DNA of 64,000 bases, taken from NCBI GenBank assembly GCA_021324595.1, contig JAJPIV010000080.1:38649-102648 (forward strand), written 5' to 3'. The stretch is from Actinomycetota bacterium. Its GTDB lineage: Bacteria > Actinomycetota > Actinomycetes > Streptosporangiales > Streptosporangiaceae. Below are positions 1 to 12,152 of this stretch, piece after piece. Both the position numbers and the translations under genes were made by a program. The stretch's first letter is position 1, and every line of letters starts with the position of its first letter. The notes beneath the pieces were generated by a model. That model worked only from the letters and a program-made list of their open reading frames with translations. It had not been told where the DNA came from and did not search any database.

Positions 1-2
1 TC

Positions 3-425
3 TCCGATGAGCTCGACCAGCAGCCAGCCAGCCGGTACTACCTGGTGGCGGTCGAGGGCGGGCGGATCGCCGGCTACGCGGGGCTGCTCGGCGCGGGCTG
101 GCAGGGCGACGTGCTCACCCTGGCCGTGGCGACGGGTCACTGGGGCCGGGGGATCGGCTCGGCGCTGCTGGAGGCGCTGCTCGCCGAGGCGCGGCGGCGG
201 GGCTGCACCGAGGTCTTCCTCGAGGTGCGGACCGACAACCACCGGGCGCAGCGGCTGTACCGCAGGCACGACTTCACCGAAGTGGGGATCCGGCGCGGCT
301 ACTACCAGCCATCCGGGGCCGACGCCCTGGTGATGCGCCGGGCCCTGCCGCCCGGGGCGGAGGCCGCCGGCCCCGCCGGGGCCGGCGCGGCCGGCCCCGG
401 CGGTGACACCGGGGAGGGATCATGA
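3..425 (+). CDS. rimI: Ribosomal-protein-alanine N-acetyltransferase, 5'-truncated by the window
   Basis: GNAT-family acetyltransferase that acetylates the N-terminus of a ribosomal protein (S18 in model bacteria). The frame is open from the first bases of the window, reading [20 protein letters not shown], so the true start lies upstream; the GTG at 45 in the ORF track is internal. The acetyl-CoA loop is visible as [16 protein letters not shown], and the C-terminal [13 protein letters not shown] matches the usual GNAT tail. The last ~25 residues are Ala/Gly/Pro-rich. Its TGA overlaps the tsaD start as ATGA, indicating translational coupling. rimI–tsaD adjacency is a common bacterial arrangement, often with tsaB upstream (not visible here). 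Confidence 0.88.
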   Translation, partial: SDELDQQPASRYYLVAVEGGRIAGYAGLLGAGWQGDVLTLAVATGHWGRGIGSALLEALLAEARRRGCTEVFLEVRTDNHRAQRLYRRHDFTEVGIRRGYYQPSGADALVMRRALPPGAEAAGPAGAGAAGPGGDTGEGS

Positions 426-1453
426 CGGCGCCGCTGGTGCTGGGAATCGAGTCGTCCTGCGACGAGACCGGCGTGGGAGTGGTCCGCGGCCATGAGCTCC
501 TCGCCGACGCCATCGCCTCCAGCGTCGACGAGCATGCCAGGTTCGGCGGGGTGGTGCCCGAGGTGGCGAGCCGGGCGCACCTGGAAGCCCTGGTCCCCGC
601 GGCGCACCGGGCGCTTTCCGCCGCCGGGGTCAGCCTGGGCCAGGTGGACGCGATCGCGGTGACGGCCGGGCCGGGCCTGGCCGGCGCGCTGCTGGTCGGC
701 GTGTCCGCCGCGAAGGCCTACGCCCTGGCGCTCGGCAAGCCGCTCTACGGGGTCAACCACCTGGCCGCGCACATCGCGGTCGACCAGCTGGAGCACGGGC
801 CGCTGCCGGTCCCGTCGGTGGCGCTGCTGGTGTCCGGCGGGCATTCCTCCCTGCTGCTCGTCCGCGACCTGGCCGGCGGGGTGACGCCGCTCGGCTCGAC
901 CATCGATGACGCGGCGGGCGAGGCGTATGACAAGGTCGCCCGCCTGCTTGGCCTGCCGTTCCCCGGGGGTCCCCCGATCGACAAGGCGGCCAGGGACGGC
1001 GATCCGGCGTTCGTCGCGTTCCCCAGGGGCAAGTACCGGGACGGCACCGCCGACTTCTCGTTCTCCGGCCTGAAGACGGCGGTGGCGCGCTGGATCGAGG
1101 CGCGGCAGGCCTGCGGCCTGGCGGTCCCGGTCGCCGACGTCGCCGCATCGTTCCAGGAGGCGGTCGCCGACGTGCTGACCCGCAAGGCCGTCGACGCCTG
1201 CCGGGCGCACGGCGTGGATCACCTGGTGATCAGCGGCGGGGTCGCGGCGAACTCCCGCCTGCGGGCGCTCGCCGCGCTGCGCTGCGAGAAGGCCGGGATC
1301 CGGCTGCGGGTGCCGCGGCCGGGGCTGTGCACCGACAATGGCGCGATGGTGGCGGCGCTCGGCGCCGACCTGGTCGCCGCCGGGGTCCCGCCGTCGCCGG
1401 CCGGCTTCGCCGCCGACTCCGGGCTGCCGGTCACGCGGGTTCACGTGAGCTGA
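422..1453 (+). CDS. tsaD: tRNA N6-adenosine threonylcarbamoyltransferase TsaD
   Basis: Transfers the threonylcarbamoyl group to A37 of ANN-decoding tRNAs, working with TsaB and TsaE. The 343-aa length is normal for the bacterial Kae1/Qri7/TsaD family. N-terminal [14 protein letters not shown] is the ASKHA nucleotide-fold signature; NHLAAHIAV supplies the metal-binding HxxxH pair; [12 protein letters not shown] and the C-terminal [12 protein letters not shown] and CTDNGAMVA are conserved. The start ATG overlaps the rimI stop by 4 nt. The next gene downstream is separated by the groES promoter region. Confidence 0.96.
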   Translation: MTAPLVLGIESSCDETGVGVVRGHELLADAIASSVDEHARFGGVVPEVASRAHLEALVPAAHRALSAAGVSLGQVDAIAVTAGPGLAGALLVGVSAAKAYALALGKPLYGVNHLAAHIAVDQLEHGPLPVPSVALLVSGGHSSLLLVRDLAGGVTPLGSTIDDAAGEAYDKVARLLGLPFPGGPPIDKAARDGDPAFVAFPRGKYRDGTADFSFSGLKTAVARWIEARQACGLAVPVADVAASFQEAVADVLTRKAVDACRAHGVDHLVISGGVAANSRLRALAALRCEKAGIRLRVPRPGLCTDNGAMVAALGADLVAAGVPPSPAGFAADSGLPVTRVHVS

Positions 1454-1567
1454 CCGCCGGTGAAGGGGTGCCGTGCGGCCGCGGCGCGGGCCGGGGGCGT
1501 TGGCCCCGTGCTGCGCAGGGTAGCCTTGGCCAGGATGCGGCCGGCAGGCCCGGCGCGGCGGCGCGGC

Positions 1568-1596
1568 TTGACGGGGCATTCCAGCCCGGCTACCCT
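1568..1596 (+). promoter_or_regulatory. Candidate groESL promoter (-35 TTGACG, -10 TACCCT, 17-bp spacer)
   Basis: TTGACG at 1568–1573 and TACCCT at 1591–1596 are separated by exactly 17 bp, a good vegetative (HrdB-type) arrangement. The predicted transcription start falls at about 1603, at the first base of the CIRCE operator, so HrcA binding would block initiation. Confidence 0.6.
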
Positions 1597-1602
1597 GCGG
1601 AC

Positions 1603-1629
1603 CTGGCACTCTATGGTGTAGAGTGCTAA
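1603..1629 (+). promoter_or_regulatory. CIRCE operator (HrcA-binding inverted repeat)
   Basis: The consensus is TTAGCACTC-N9-GAGTGCTAA. Here the left half is CTGGCACTC (two mismatches), the spacer is exactly 9 bp (TATGGTGTA), and the right half GAGTGCTAA is perfect. It lies about 94 bp upstream of groES. Known role: repression of groESL by HrcA, relieved on heat shock. The hrcA gene is not in the window. Confidence 0.93.
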
Positions 1630-1722
1630 TGCGACGAGGATGGTCTGGCACCCGCGACGGCAGGCCCCATGGTCGCCTCTCTAGTAACGCAGCTAGCCCT
1701 TTACGCAAGGGGAGGTCAGATC

Positions 1723-3802
<2,080 letters not shown>

Positions 3803-3830
3803 CCGCCGCCGGCGGCCTCCTCACGGCGAA

Positions 3831-3866
3831 GCGGCGGGCCGGGACGCGGTCGTCCCGGCCCGCCGT
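3831..3866 (+). terminator. Intrinsic-type hairpin ending groESL
   Basis: GGCGGGCCGGGACG (3833–3846) pairs perfectly over 14 bp with CGTCCCGGCCCGCC (3851–3864) around a CGGT loop, extended by one C:G and one G:U pair. There is no U-tract, as is common in high-GC actinobacteria. It starts 28 bp after the groEL stop and abuts the next promoter. Confidence 0.75.
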
Positions 3867-3873
3867 CGCGGCC

Positions 3874-3879
3874 TACGAT
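3874..3879 (+). promoter_or_regulatory. -10 box TACGAT for leaderless DUF429 gene
   Basis: TACGAT ends 6 nt before the GTG start at 3886, so transcription is expected to begin at or very near the start codon. No Shine–Dalgarno sequence fits in between. Confidence 0.55.
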
Positions 3880-3885
3880 GCCCCG

Positions 3886-6224
<2,339 letters not shown>

Positions 6225-6333
6225 GGTCGCGGCACGGCGTCCCGGGACCGTGCCCCCCCGGGCGCTGGCCTGGCGGGCCGGCCGGGCGCCTGCGCCTGCG
6301 GCGAGAACCGCCGCCCGGTCCCGCCGCGGGCGG

Positions 6334-6339
6334 GATCAT
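6334..6339 (+). promoter_or_regulatory. Weak -10-like box GATCAT upstream of the metallophosphoesterase gene
   Basis: GATCAT keeps the key A at position 2 and T at position 6 and ends 6 nt before the ATG at 6346. It supports leaderless initiation but is a poor match on its own. Confidence 0.3.
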
Positions 6340-6345
6340 GGGGTC

Positions 6346-7101
6346 ATGGCCCGTTCCGTCGCCGTGCTCTCCGACATCCACGGGGTGCTGCCCGCGCTCG
6401 ACGCCGTCCTGGCCGAGCCTGCCATCCGCAGCGCCGAGCGGATCGTGCTCACCGGGGACATCGCCGCGGGACCCCAGCCCGCCGAGGTGCTCGACCGGCT
6501 GCTCGGCCTCGGCGACCGGGCCGTGTGGGTCCGGGGCAACGCCGACAGGGAACTGGTCCAGCTGGCCCGCGGCGAGGGCGGCGACGTGCCGGATCCCATC
6601 GCGCCGTGGGCGGCGAGCCAGCTCGGCGCTAGCCACGTGGACTGGCTGGCCGGGCTGCCGCTCGCGGTGACGCTGCCGGTGGACGGCTTCGGCCCGGTCG
6701 TGTTCTGCCACGCGACGCCGCGGGACGACGCGGAGGTCGTGCTGGTCAACTCGCGGCTCGAACGGTGGGCCGACGTGCTCGCGGACCTGCCGGACGAGGT
6801 CAGGACGGTGGTCTGCGGGCACACCCACATGCCGTTCACCAGGCTGGCGGACACCCGGCTGGTCATCAACCCGGGCAGCGTCGGCATGCCGTACGGCCGG
6901 CGAGGCGCGCACTGGGCGATCCTCGGCGCAGGCACCGTCGAGATGAGGCGCACCGACTTCGACCCCGAGGCCGCCCGCGCCCGGATCCTCGCTGCCTCGT
7001 CCTACCCGGACGTCGCCGAGTGGGCCGACTACTTCGTCTTCGCGCGAGCCAGCGACGCCGCCGCCCTGGCCGCATTCGGCCCGCGGGATGGCCGGGCGTG
7101 A
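6346..7101 (+). CDS. Metallophosphoesterase (YfcE/calcineurin-like)
   Basis: Binuclear-metal phosphoesterase of the calcineurin superfamily; the substrate is unknown. All metal-binding blocks are visible: SDIHGVLPALDAV (DxH), GDIAAGPQP (GD), VRGNADREL (GN), an internal H in FCHATPRDD, and GHTHMPF (GHxH). The product MARSVAVLSDIHG… is 251 aa. The ORF-track start at 6250 would add a Pro/Arg-rich stretch with no homology appearance, so ATG 6346 is preferred. It sits between guaB and guaB3 on the same strand, but no functional link is established. Confidence 0.85.
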   Translation: MARSVAVLSDIHGVLPALDAVLAEPAIRSAERIVLTGDIAAGPQPAEVLDRLLGLGDRAVWVRGNADRELVQLARGEGGDVPDPIAPWAASQLGASHVDWLAGLPLAVTLPVDGFGPVVFCHATPRDDAEVVLVNSRLERWADVLADLPDEVRTVVCGHTHMPFTRLADTRLVINPGSVGMPYGRRGAHWAILGAGTVEMRRTDFDPEAARARILAASSYPDVAEWADYFVFARASDAAALAAFGPRDGRA

Positions 7102-7161
7102 CCGGCAGGCCCGGCAAGGGCGCGGCACGGGCGGCACGATCCGGCGCGGAGCGGGACGTGG

Positions 7162-7167
7162 CAGACT
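7162..7167 (+). promoter_or_regulatory. -10-like CAGACT upstream of guaB3
   Basis: CAGACT ends 6 nt before the GTG at 7174, the same spacing seen at several neighbouring leaderless genes. The first base departs from the TANNNT pattern. Confidence 0.35.
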
Positions 7168-7173
7168 GGCGAC

Positions 7174-8301
7174 GTGGCGCAGGTGGAGATCGGACGGGGC
7201 AAGAGCGGCCGGCGCGCGTACGCGCTCGATGAGATCGGCATCGTCCCGTCGCGGCGGACGAGGCACCCGGAGGACGTGTCGACGGCATGGCAGATCGACG
7301 CCTACCGGTTCGAGCTGCCCCTGGTCACCGCGCCGATGGACAGCGTGGTCTCCCCGGCGACCGCGATCGCGATCGGCAAGCTGGGCGGGCTGCCGGTGCT
7401 CGACGCGGAGGGGATCTGGACCAGGTACGCCGATCCGGAGCCGCTGCTCGCCGAGATCGCCGAGCTCGGCGACGAGGCCGCGACCGCCCGGCTGCAGGAG
7501 ATCTACGCCGAGCCGGTCAAGGAGGAGCTGATCGGGCAGCGGATCGAGGAGATCCGGGCGGCCGGGGTGACGATCGCCGCCCGGCTCTCGCCCCAGCGGA
7601 CGATCCGCTACCACAAGGCGGTGATCGACGCTGGCGCGGATTTCGTGGTGATCCGCGGTACCACAGTCTCCGCCGAGCACGTCTCCAGCCAGGCCGAGCC
7701 GCTCAACCTCAAGCACTTTATCTACGAGCTGGACGTCCCGGTGATCGTCGGGGGCTGCGCGACCTACACGGCGGCGCTGCACCTGATGCGGACCGGGGCG
7801 GCCGGGGTGCTGGTCGGATTCGGCGGCGGATCGGGCCAGACCACCGCGGCGGTGCTCGGCGTCAAGGTGCCGATGGCTACCGCGATCGCCGACGTGGCCG
7901 CGGCCCGGCGGGAATACCTCGACGAGTCAGGTGGTCGCTACGTGCACGTGATCGCCGACGGCGGGATGACGCGCAGCGGCGACATCGCCAAGGCGCTGGC
8001 GCTGGGCGCCGACGCGGTCATGGTCGGCTCCCCGTTCGCCCGGGCGGCCGAGGCCCCGGGGCGCGGCTACCACTGGGGCGCCGAGGCGCATCACCCGGAG
8101 CTGCCGCGCGGCGCCCGGCTCCGGGTGGGAACGGTCGGCACGCTCACGCAGATCCTGCACGGCCCGTCCACCGTCGCGGACGGCTCGATGAACCTCGTGG
8201 GCGCGCTGCGCCGCACGATGGCGACGTCGGGCTACTCCGACCTGAAGGAGTTCCAGCGCGTCGAGGTCGCGGTCACCCCCGGCGCCGCTCCCGGCCGCTG
8301 A
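7174..8301 (+). CDS. guaB3: GuaB3 family IMP dehydrogenase-related protein
   Basis: A 375-aa (beta/alpha)8-barrel of the IMPDH/GMP reductase superfamily. It keeps the phosphate-site barrel (VIADGGMTRSGDIAKALALG) but lacks CBS domains. Where GuaB has GPGSICTTR, this protein has VGFGGGSGQTTAAVLG: the catalytic Cys position reads Gln or Gly by simple alignment, so it is unlikely to be a conventional IMPDH. The GuaB3 family is widespread in actinobacteria next to guaB. The stop codon lies in a partial copy of the tandem repeat that follows immediately. Confidence 0.9.
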   Translation: MAQVEIGRGKSGRRAYALDEIGIVPSRRTRHPEDVSTAWQIDAYRFELPLVTAPMDSVVSPATAIAIGKLGGLPVLDAEGIWTRYADPEPLLAEIAELGDEAATARLQEIYAEPVKEELIGQRIEEIRAAGVTIAARLSPQRTIRYHKAVIDAGADFVVIRGTTVSAEHVSSQAEPLNLKHFIYELDVPVIVGGCATYTAALHLMRTGAAGVLVGFGGGSGQTTAAVLGVKVPMATAIADVAAARREYLDESGGRYVHVIADGGMTRSGDIAKALALGADAVMVGSPFARAAEAPGRGYHWGAEAHHPELPRGARLRVGTVGTLTQILHGPSTVADGSMNLVGALRRTMATSGYSDLKEFQRVEVAVTPGAAPGR

Positions 8302-8433
8302 GCGTGCCCGCCCCGGCCGCTGGGCGTGCCCGCCCCGGCCGCTGGGCGTGCCCGCCCCGGCCGCTGGGCGTGCCCGCCCCGGCCGCTGGGCGTGCCCGCC
8401 CCGGCCACTGGGCGTGCCCGCCCCGGCCACTGC
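8302..8433. repeat. Tandem repeat, 22-bp unit x6
   Basis: Six head-to-tail copies of GCGTGCCCGCCCCGGCCRCTGG begin at the base after the guaB3 stop. Copies 1–4 have G and copies 5–6 have A at the R position; the last copy ends C instead of G. The final 11 bases of guaB3 (CCGGCCGCTGA) match the end of one more unit, so the array runs into the gene. The remaining gap to the TetR gene (8434–8602) shows no further gene; it holds a -10-like box before the TetR start. Confidence 0.95.
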
Positions 8434-8590
8434 GAGGCCCGGCGGTAGGGCGCGGCCCCGCGGACCGCGGGCGCCACCTGGCCGGCGCCGGGCGGGCGAG
8501 CACGGTTCCCCGGCGCCCGGTCGCGCGGACGCCGCCGGACCGGGCCAGGCCGGGGCCGGCCGGCGAGCGCCACCGGGCCTTCGCGTGGGC

Positions 8591-8596
8591 GACAAT
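8591..8596 (+). promoter_or_regulatory. -10-like GACAAT for the TetR gene
   Basis: GACAAT ends exactly 6 nt before the ATG at 8603, consistent with leaderless expression of the regulator. Confidence 0.45.
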
Positions 8597-8602
8597 GGCG
8601 GC

Positions 8603-9334
8603 ATGGGCGAGGCGAACGCGGTCCGGCCGGCCGCCCGCCGGCGCCCGGCGCGGACCAGGGGCGGCTGGGAGCCGGCGGGGACTGCCGCGGCCCGGCGCAC
8701 GGCCCACGGCGAGCGGGTGACCGCCAAGGGGCTGCGCACCCGGGAGGAACTCGTGGCCGCGGCCCGGCGGGTCTTCGAGCGCGACGGGTATTCCGCCGCC
8801 CGGGTCGCGGACATCGCGGCCGAGGCCGGGGTTGCCCACGGCAGCTTCTACACCTACTTCTCGTCCAAGCAGGACGTGTTCCTCGCGGTGATGCGGTCGG
8901 TCGGCGACCAGTTCACCGCGGCGGTCACGCCGCCCCCGGCCGCTGAACGTGCCGATCCGTACCAGGCGCTCGACCGGGCGAACCGCCGCTTCCTCGACGC
9001 CTACCGCGCGAACAGCGCGATCTGGGCGCTGGCCGAGCAGGTCGCCACCATCGACCCGCGGATCCACCGGATCCGGCTGCAGGGGCGCCGTGAGCACGTC
9101 GATCGGGTGGCGAAGGCGATCCGCCGCTGGCAGGACCGCGGCCTGGCCGATCCGGACGTGGACCCCGAGACCACCGCGGGCGCCCTGGTGTCGATGATCT
9201 CCAACTTCGCCTACTGGTGGCTGGCCGGCGGCGACAGCTACGAGCCAGAGGCCGCCGCCGCCACGCTGACCAGGATCTGGGCTCGGGCGGTCGGCTTGCG
9301 CTGCCCGGACGCCGGGGGCACGCGCCCGCGCTGA
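8603..9334 (+). CDS. TetR/AcrR family transcriptional regulator
   Basis: A 243-aa one-component repressor. The N-terminal HTH is clear at about residues 45–90: TREELVAAARRVFERDGYSA then VADIAAEAGVAHGSFYTYFS and SKQDVFLAVM. The C-terminal half is the divergent ligand-binding domain. ATG 8603 is preferred over the much longer ORF from 8348, which reads through the tandem repeat. Downstream lie a palindrome (9449–9466) and two coupled acyl-CoA dehydrogenase genes, so a fatty acyl-CoA or similar ligand is inferred. A basic, Arg-rich 40-residue extension precedes the HTH. Confidence 0.9.
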   Translation: MGEANAVRPAARRRPARTRGGWEPAGTAAARRTAHGERVTAKGLRTREELVAAARRVFERDGYSAARVADIAAEAGVAHGSFYTYFSSKQDVFLAVMRSVGDQFTAAVTPPPAAERADPYQALDRANRRFLDAYRANSAIWALAEQVATIDPRIHRIRLQGRREHVDRVAKAIRRWQDRGLADPDVDPETTAGALVSMISNFAYWWLAGGDSYEPEAAAATLTRIWARAVGLRCPDAGGTRPR

Positions 9335-9448
9335 GCCCGCCAGCGACCGGCGAGCCGCCGAGAGGGCGACGGCACATCGATCGGCATGGCCGCCATCCGG
9401 CCAGGACCCGGCCGGATGGACTATGCCGCCGCCCGCTGCCGCGACATA

Positions 9449-9466
9449 ATCGACATAGATGTCGAT
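9449..9466. promoter_or_regulatory. Palindromic operator candidate for the TetR regulator
   Basis: ATCGACAT-AG-ATGTCGAT: perfect 8-bp arms around a 2-bp centre. It is an AT-rich island in an otherwise GC-rich gap (9335–9571). CATAAT (9445–9450) and GATAAT (9464–9469) overlap its two edges and look like -10 boxes, so a bound dimer would block transcription of the acyl-CoA dehydrogenase pair. Confidence 0.7.
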
Positions 9467-9571
9467 AATGTGCGGCGTGCTGCCGTCCGCCCGCGTGCCG
9501 GAGGCCGGCCCGGGACGGCGGGCGGCAGGCGACCGGCCAGGTCCGGGCGCCAGAGGCGGAAGGGCAGGCAG

Positions 9572-10927
9572 ATGCGGAGCGAGGATGACGCCGGGCGGGT
9601 GCCCGCTGAGGCCGGGGAAGTCCGGCGCGAGGCCCGCGCCTGGATCAAGGAGCACCTGGACCCGGCCATGCGGCTGGCCGACTGGCTCGAGGTGCTCGCC
9701 GACTCAGGCTGGGCGGCCCCGTCCTGGCCGCGGCGCTGGCACGGCAAGGGCCTGCCGCCCGCCCTGGCCGCGGCCGCCCAGGAGGAGCTCGCCGCCGCGG
9801 GCGCGCCGGGCCCGCCAGCGGGCCTGGGCATCATGCTCGCCGGGCCGACGATCATAGACCACGGCACCGAGGAGCAGAAGCGCCGCTTCCTGCGCCCGCT
9901 GCTCACCGGTGAGCACGCCTGGTGCCAGCTGTTCAGCGAGCCGGGCGCGGGCTCGGACCTGGCCAGCCTGGCCACCCGGGCGCGGCGTGACGGCGAAGAG
10001 TTCATCGTCGACGGGCAGAAGGTCTGGACCTCGCTGGCCCAGGTCGCCGACTACGGCATGCTGCTGGCCCGGACCGATCCCAGCGCCCCGAAGCACCACG
10101 GGATCAGCTACTTCGCGCTCGGCATGGGCCAGCCAGGGGTCGAGGTCAGGCCGCTGCGGCAGATGACCGGTGACTCCCTGTTCAACGAGGTGTTCCTGTC
10201 CGGCGCGCGGGTGGCGGCGGGCGACCTGATCGGCGAGCTCAACGGAGGGTGGGCGGTCGCCCGCACCACGCTCGCTCACGAGCGCACCAGCCTCGGCGCC
10301 CGGGTCGGCGGCCGCCGGCCGTTCCCCTCCCCGGCCGGCTCGCGCCTGGCCGGCCAGAGGGAGGTCACGGTCGCCGAGTTCATGGCGCGCTGCCGTCAGC
10401 GGTCACCGGGCCGCACGAGCAACGCGGACACCTCGATGGTGGCCGCCGGGGCGGGCCCGCTGATCCGGCTGGCCGCCGACCTCGGCCGGGATGCCGATCC
10501 GCTGGTCCGCCAGGAGCTCGCGCGGCTCCACACCATCTGCCAGATCAACGCCTGGAACGGGCTGCGCGGCCGGGCCGCAGCCGAGGCCGGCGGGCCGCCC
10601 GGGCCCGAGGCGTCGCTCGGCAAGCTGATGGCCTCGCAGATCGCCAGGCTCTGGCGGGAGACCGCGACGCTGGTCTGCGGCCCGGCGGCGATGCTCGCCG
10701 GGCCGGATGGCCCGCTGGACGGCCAGGTGGCCCTGCAGGCCCTCGCCGCGCCCGGCCCGGCCATCTACGGGGGGTCCGACCAGATCCAGCGGAACGTGAT
10801 CGGCGAGCGGGTCCTCGGGCTGCCGAAGGAGCCGGACCCGTCGGTCGGCCTGCCGTGGCGCCAGCTGCGCGCCGGCCCGGCAGGCCGCGGCCCGGCAGGC
10901 GGCGGCCGGGAGGGCGGGCGGTCATGA
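9572..10927 (+). CDS. Acyl-CoA dehydrogenase, first subunit of a coupled pair
   Basis: FAD-dependent acyl-CoA dehydrogenase family, 451 aa. Visible blocks: QLFSEPGAGSDLAS (FAD/substrate loop), GQKVWTSLAQVADYGMLLAR, and the C-terminal IYGGSDQIQRNVIGERVLGL. The stretch in which the usual catalytic Glu precedes the last FAD motif is altered, whereas the partner downstream keeps a Glu, suggesting an alpha2beta2-type heteromer in which only one subunit is catalytic. ATG 9572 is preferred (AGGCAG just upstream); the ORF start at 9386 would read through the palindrome. The stop overlaps the next start by 4 nt. Confidence 0.9.
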   Translation: MRSEDDAGRVPAEAGEVRREARAWIKEHLDPAMRLADWLEVLADSGWAAPSWPRRWHGKGLPPALAAAAQEELAAAGAPGPPAGLGIMLAGPTIIDHGTEEQKRRFLRPLLTGEHAWCQLFSEPGAGSDLASLATRARRDGEEFIVDGQKVWTSLAQVADYGMLLARTDPSAPKHHGISYFALGMGQPGVEVRPLRQMTGDSLFNEVFLSGARVAAGDLIGELNGGWAVARTTLAHERTSLGARVGGRRPFPSPAGSRLAGQREVTVAEFMARCRQRSPGRTSNADTSMVAAGAGPLIRLAADLGRDADPLVRQELARLHTICQINAWNGLRGRAAAEAGGPPGPEASLGKLMASQIARLWRETATLVCGPAAMLAGPDGPLDGQVALQALAAPGPAIYGGSDQIQRNVIGERVLGLPKEPDPSVGLPWRQLRAGPAGRGPAGGGREGGRS

Positions 10928-12120
10928 CCACGTTCGTGTTCACTGCCGAGCAGCAGGAGCTGCGCCAGACGCTGCGCAAGTTCCTCGCGGACCACTCACC
11001 GCCCGCGCAGGTGCGGCGCCTGATGGAGACCGAGGAGGGCTACGACCCGGCGGTGTGGTCGCTGATGGCCGATCAGCTCGGGCTGCTCGGGCTGACCGTT
11101 CCCGAGGAGCACGGCGGCCTGGGCTGCGGGCCGGTCGAGCAGGTCGTCGTCTGCGAGGAGATGGGCCGCGCGCTGTTGTGCGCCCCCTATTTCGCCACCG
11201 CCGTGCTCGCCACCGGAGCGCTCCTGGCCAGCGGCGATGGGCGCGCTCAGGCGGAGCTGCTGCCGCCGATCGCCGCCGGGTCCATGATCGCCACGCTGGC
11301 GGTCGCCGAGCAGGACGGCGCCTGGTCGGCGCGGGGACTGCGGACCCGGGCGATCGCGTCCCCCGGCGGCGGCCACCGGCTCAGCGGGGCGAAGAGCTAC
11401 GTCATCGACGGCGCGATCGCCGACCTCATTCTCGTGGCGGCTCAGGCCGACGGCGGCCCGAGCCTGTTCGCGGTCCGGGCCGGCGCGCCCGGGCTGACCA
11501 GGCGCCCGCTGCGGACCCTGGACCTGACCAGGAAGCAGGCGGCCGTCGAGTTCGACGAGGTCCCGGCGGCGCTGATCGGCACCGAGGGCGCGGGCGAGGA
11601 GATCGTGAGCCGGACCGTCCGGCTCGCGGCCGTCGCGCTCGCCGCCGAACAGGTCGGCGGCGCGCAGCGGTGCCTGGACATGAGCGTGGAGTACGCACGG
11701 CTCCGGGTCCAGTTCGGGCGGCCGATCGGCAGCTTCCAGGCGATCAAGCACACGTGCGCGGACATGCTGGTCGATGTCGAGTCGGCCAGGTCGGCCGCCT
11801 ACTACGCCGCCTGGGCCGCCGCGCAGGACGCCCCCGACCTGCCGCTGGTGGCGAGCATGGCCAAGGCGTTCTGCTCCGAGGCGTACTTCCGCGTCGCGGC
11901 GGAGAACATCCAGGTGCACGGTGGCATCGGGTTCACCTGGGAGCACGACGCGCACCTGTACTACCGGCGGGCCAAGTCCACCGAGGTGATGCTCGGCGCT
12001 CCGGCCGAGCACCGCGAGGTCGCCGCGGGCTACCTGCTCGGCCGCGCCGGCCAGCCTCCCGGCCGCCCCGGCGCGCCCGGCGGCCCCGGCGCGCCCGGCA
12101 TGCCGGCCCGGCCATCCTGA
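10924..12120 (+). CDS. Acyl-CoA dehydrogenase, second subunit of a coupled pair
   Basis: A 398-aa acyl-CoA dehydrogenase. It begins MTTFVFTAEQQELRQTLRKF (N-terminal helical domain), has YARLRVQFGRPIGSFQAIKH (helical C-domain), and HGGIGFTWEHDAHLYYRRAK, where the Glu after Trp sits at the position of the catalytic base of the MCAD type. The last ~25 residues are Gly/Pro/Ala repeats. ATG 10924 overlaps the preceding TGA as ATGA. Likely a heteromeric FadE-type enzyme acting on an unusual (perhaps steroid-, branched- or polyketide-derived) acyl-CoA; the substrate is not determinable here. Confidence 0.92.
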   Translation: MTTFVFTAEQQELRQTLRKFLADHSPPAQVRRLMETEEGYDPAVWSLMADQLGLLGLTVPEEHGGLGCGPVEQVVVCEEMGRALLCAPYFATAVLATGALLASGDGRAQAELLPPIAAGSMIATLAVAEQDGAWSARGLRTRAIASPGGGHRLSGAKSYVIDGAIADLILVAAQADGGPSLFAVRAGAPGLTRRPLRTLDLTRKQAAVEFDEVPAALIGTEGAGEEIVSRTVRLAAVALAAEQVGGAQRCLDMSVEYARLRVQFGRPIGSFQAIKHTCADMLVDVESARSAAYYAAWAAAQDAPDLPLVASMAKAFCSEAYFRVAAENIQVHGGIGFTWEHDAHLYYRRAKSTEVMLGAPAEHREVAAGYLLGRAGQPPGRPGAPGGPGAPGMPARPS

Positions 12121-12139
12121 CTGCCTGCCGGGCGGCCGG

Positions 12140-12145
12140 TAGCGT
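12140..12145 (+). promoter_or_regulatory. -10 box TAGCGT for glpD
   Basis: TAGCGT ends 7 nt before GTG 12153 and 10 nt before ATG 12156; the spacing favours the GTG as a leaderless start. Confidence 0.5.
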
Positions 12146-12152
12146 GTGGACT

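Noticed and set aside
8302-8433. CRISPR-like array after guaB3
   Set aside because: The copies are directly adjacent with no spacers, so it is a simple tandem repeat.
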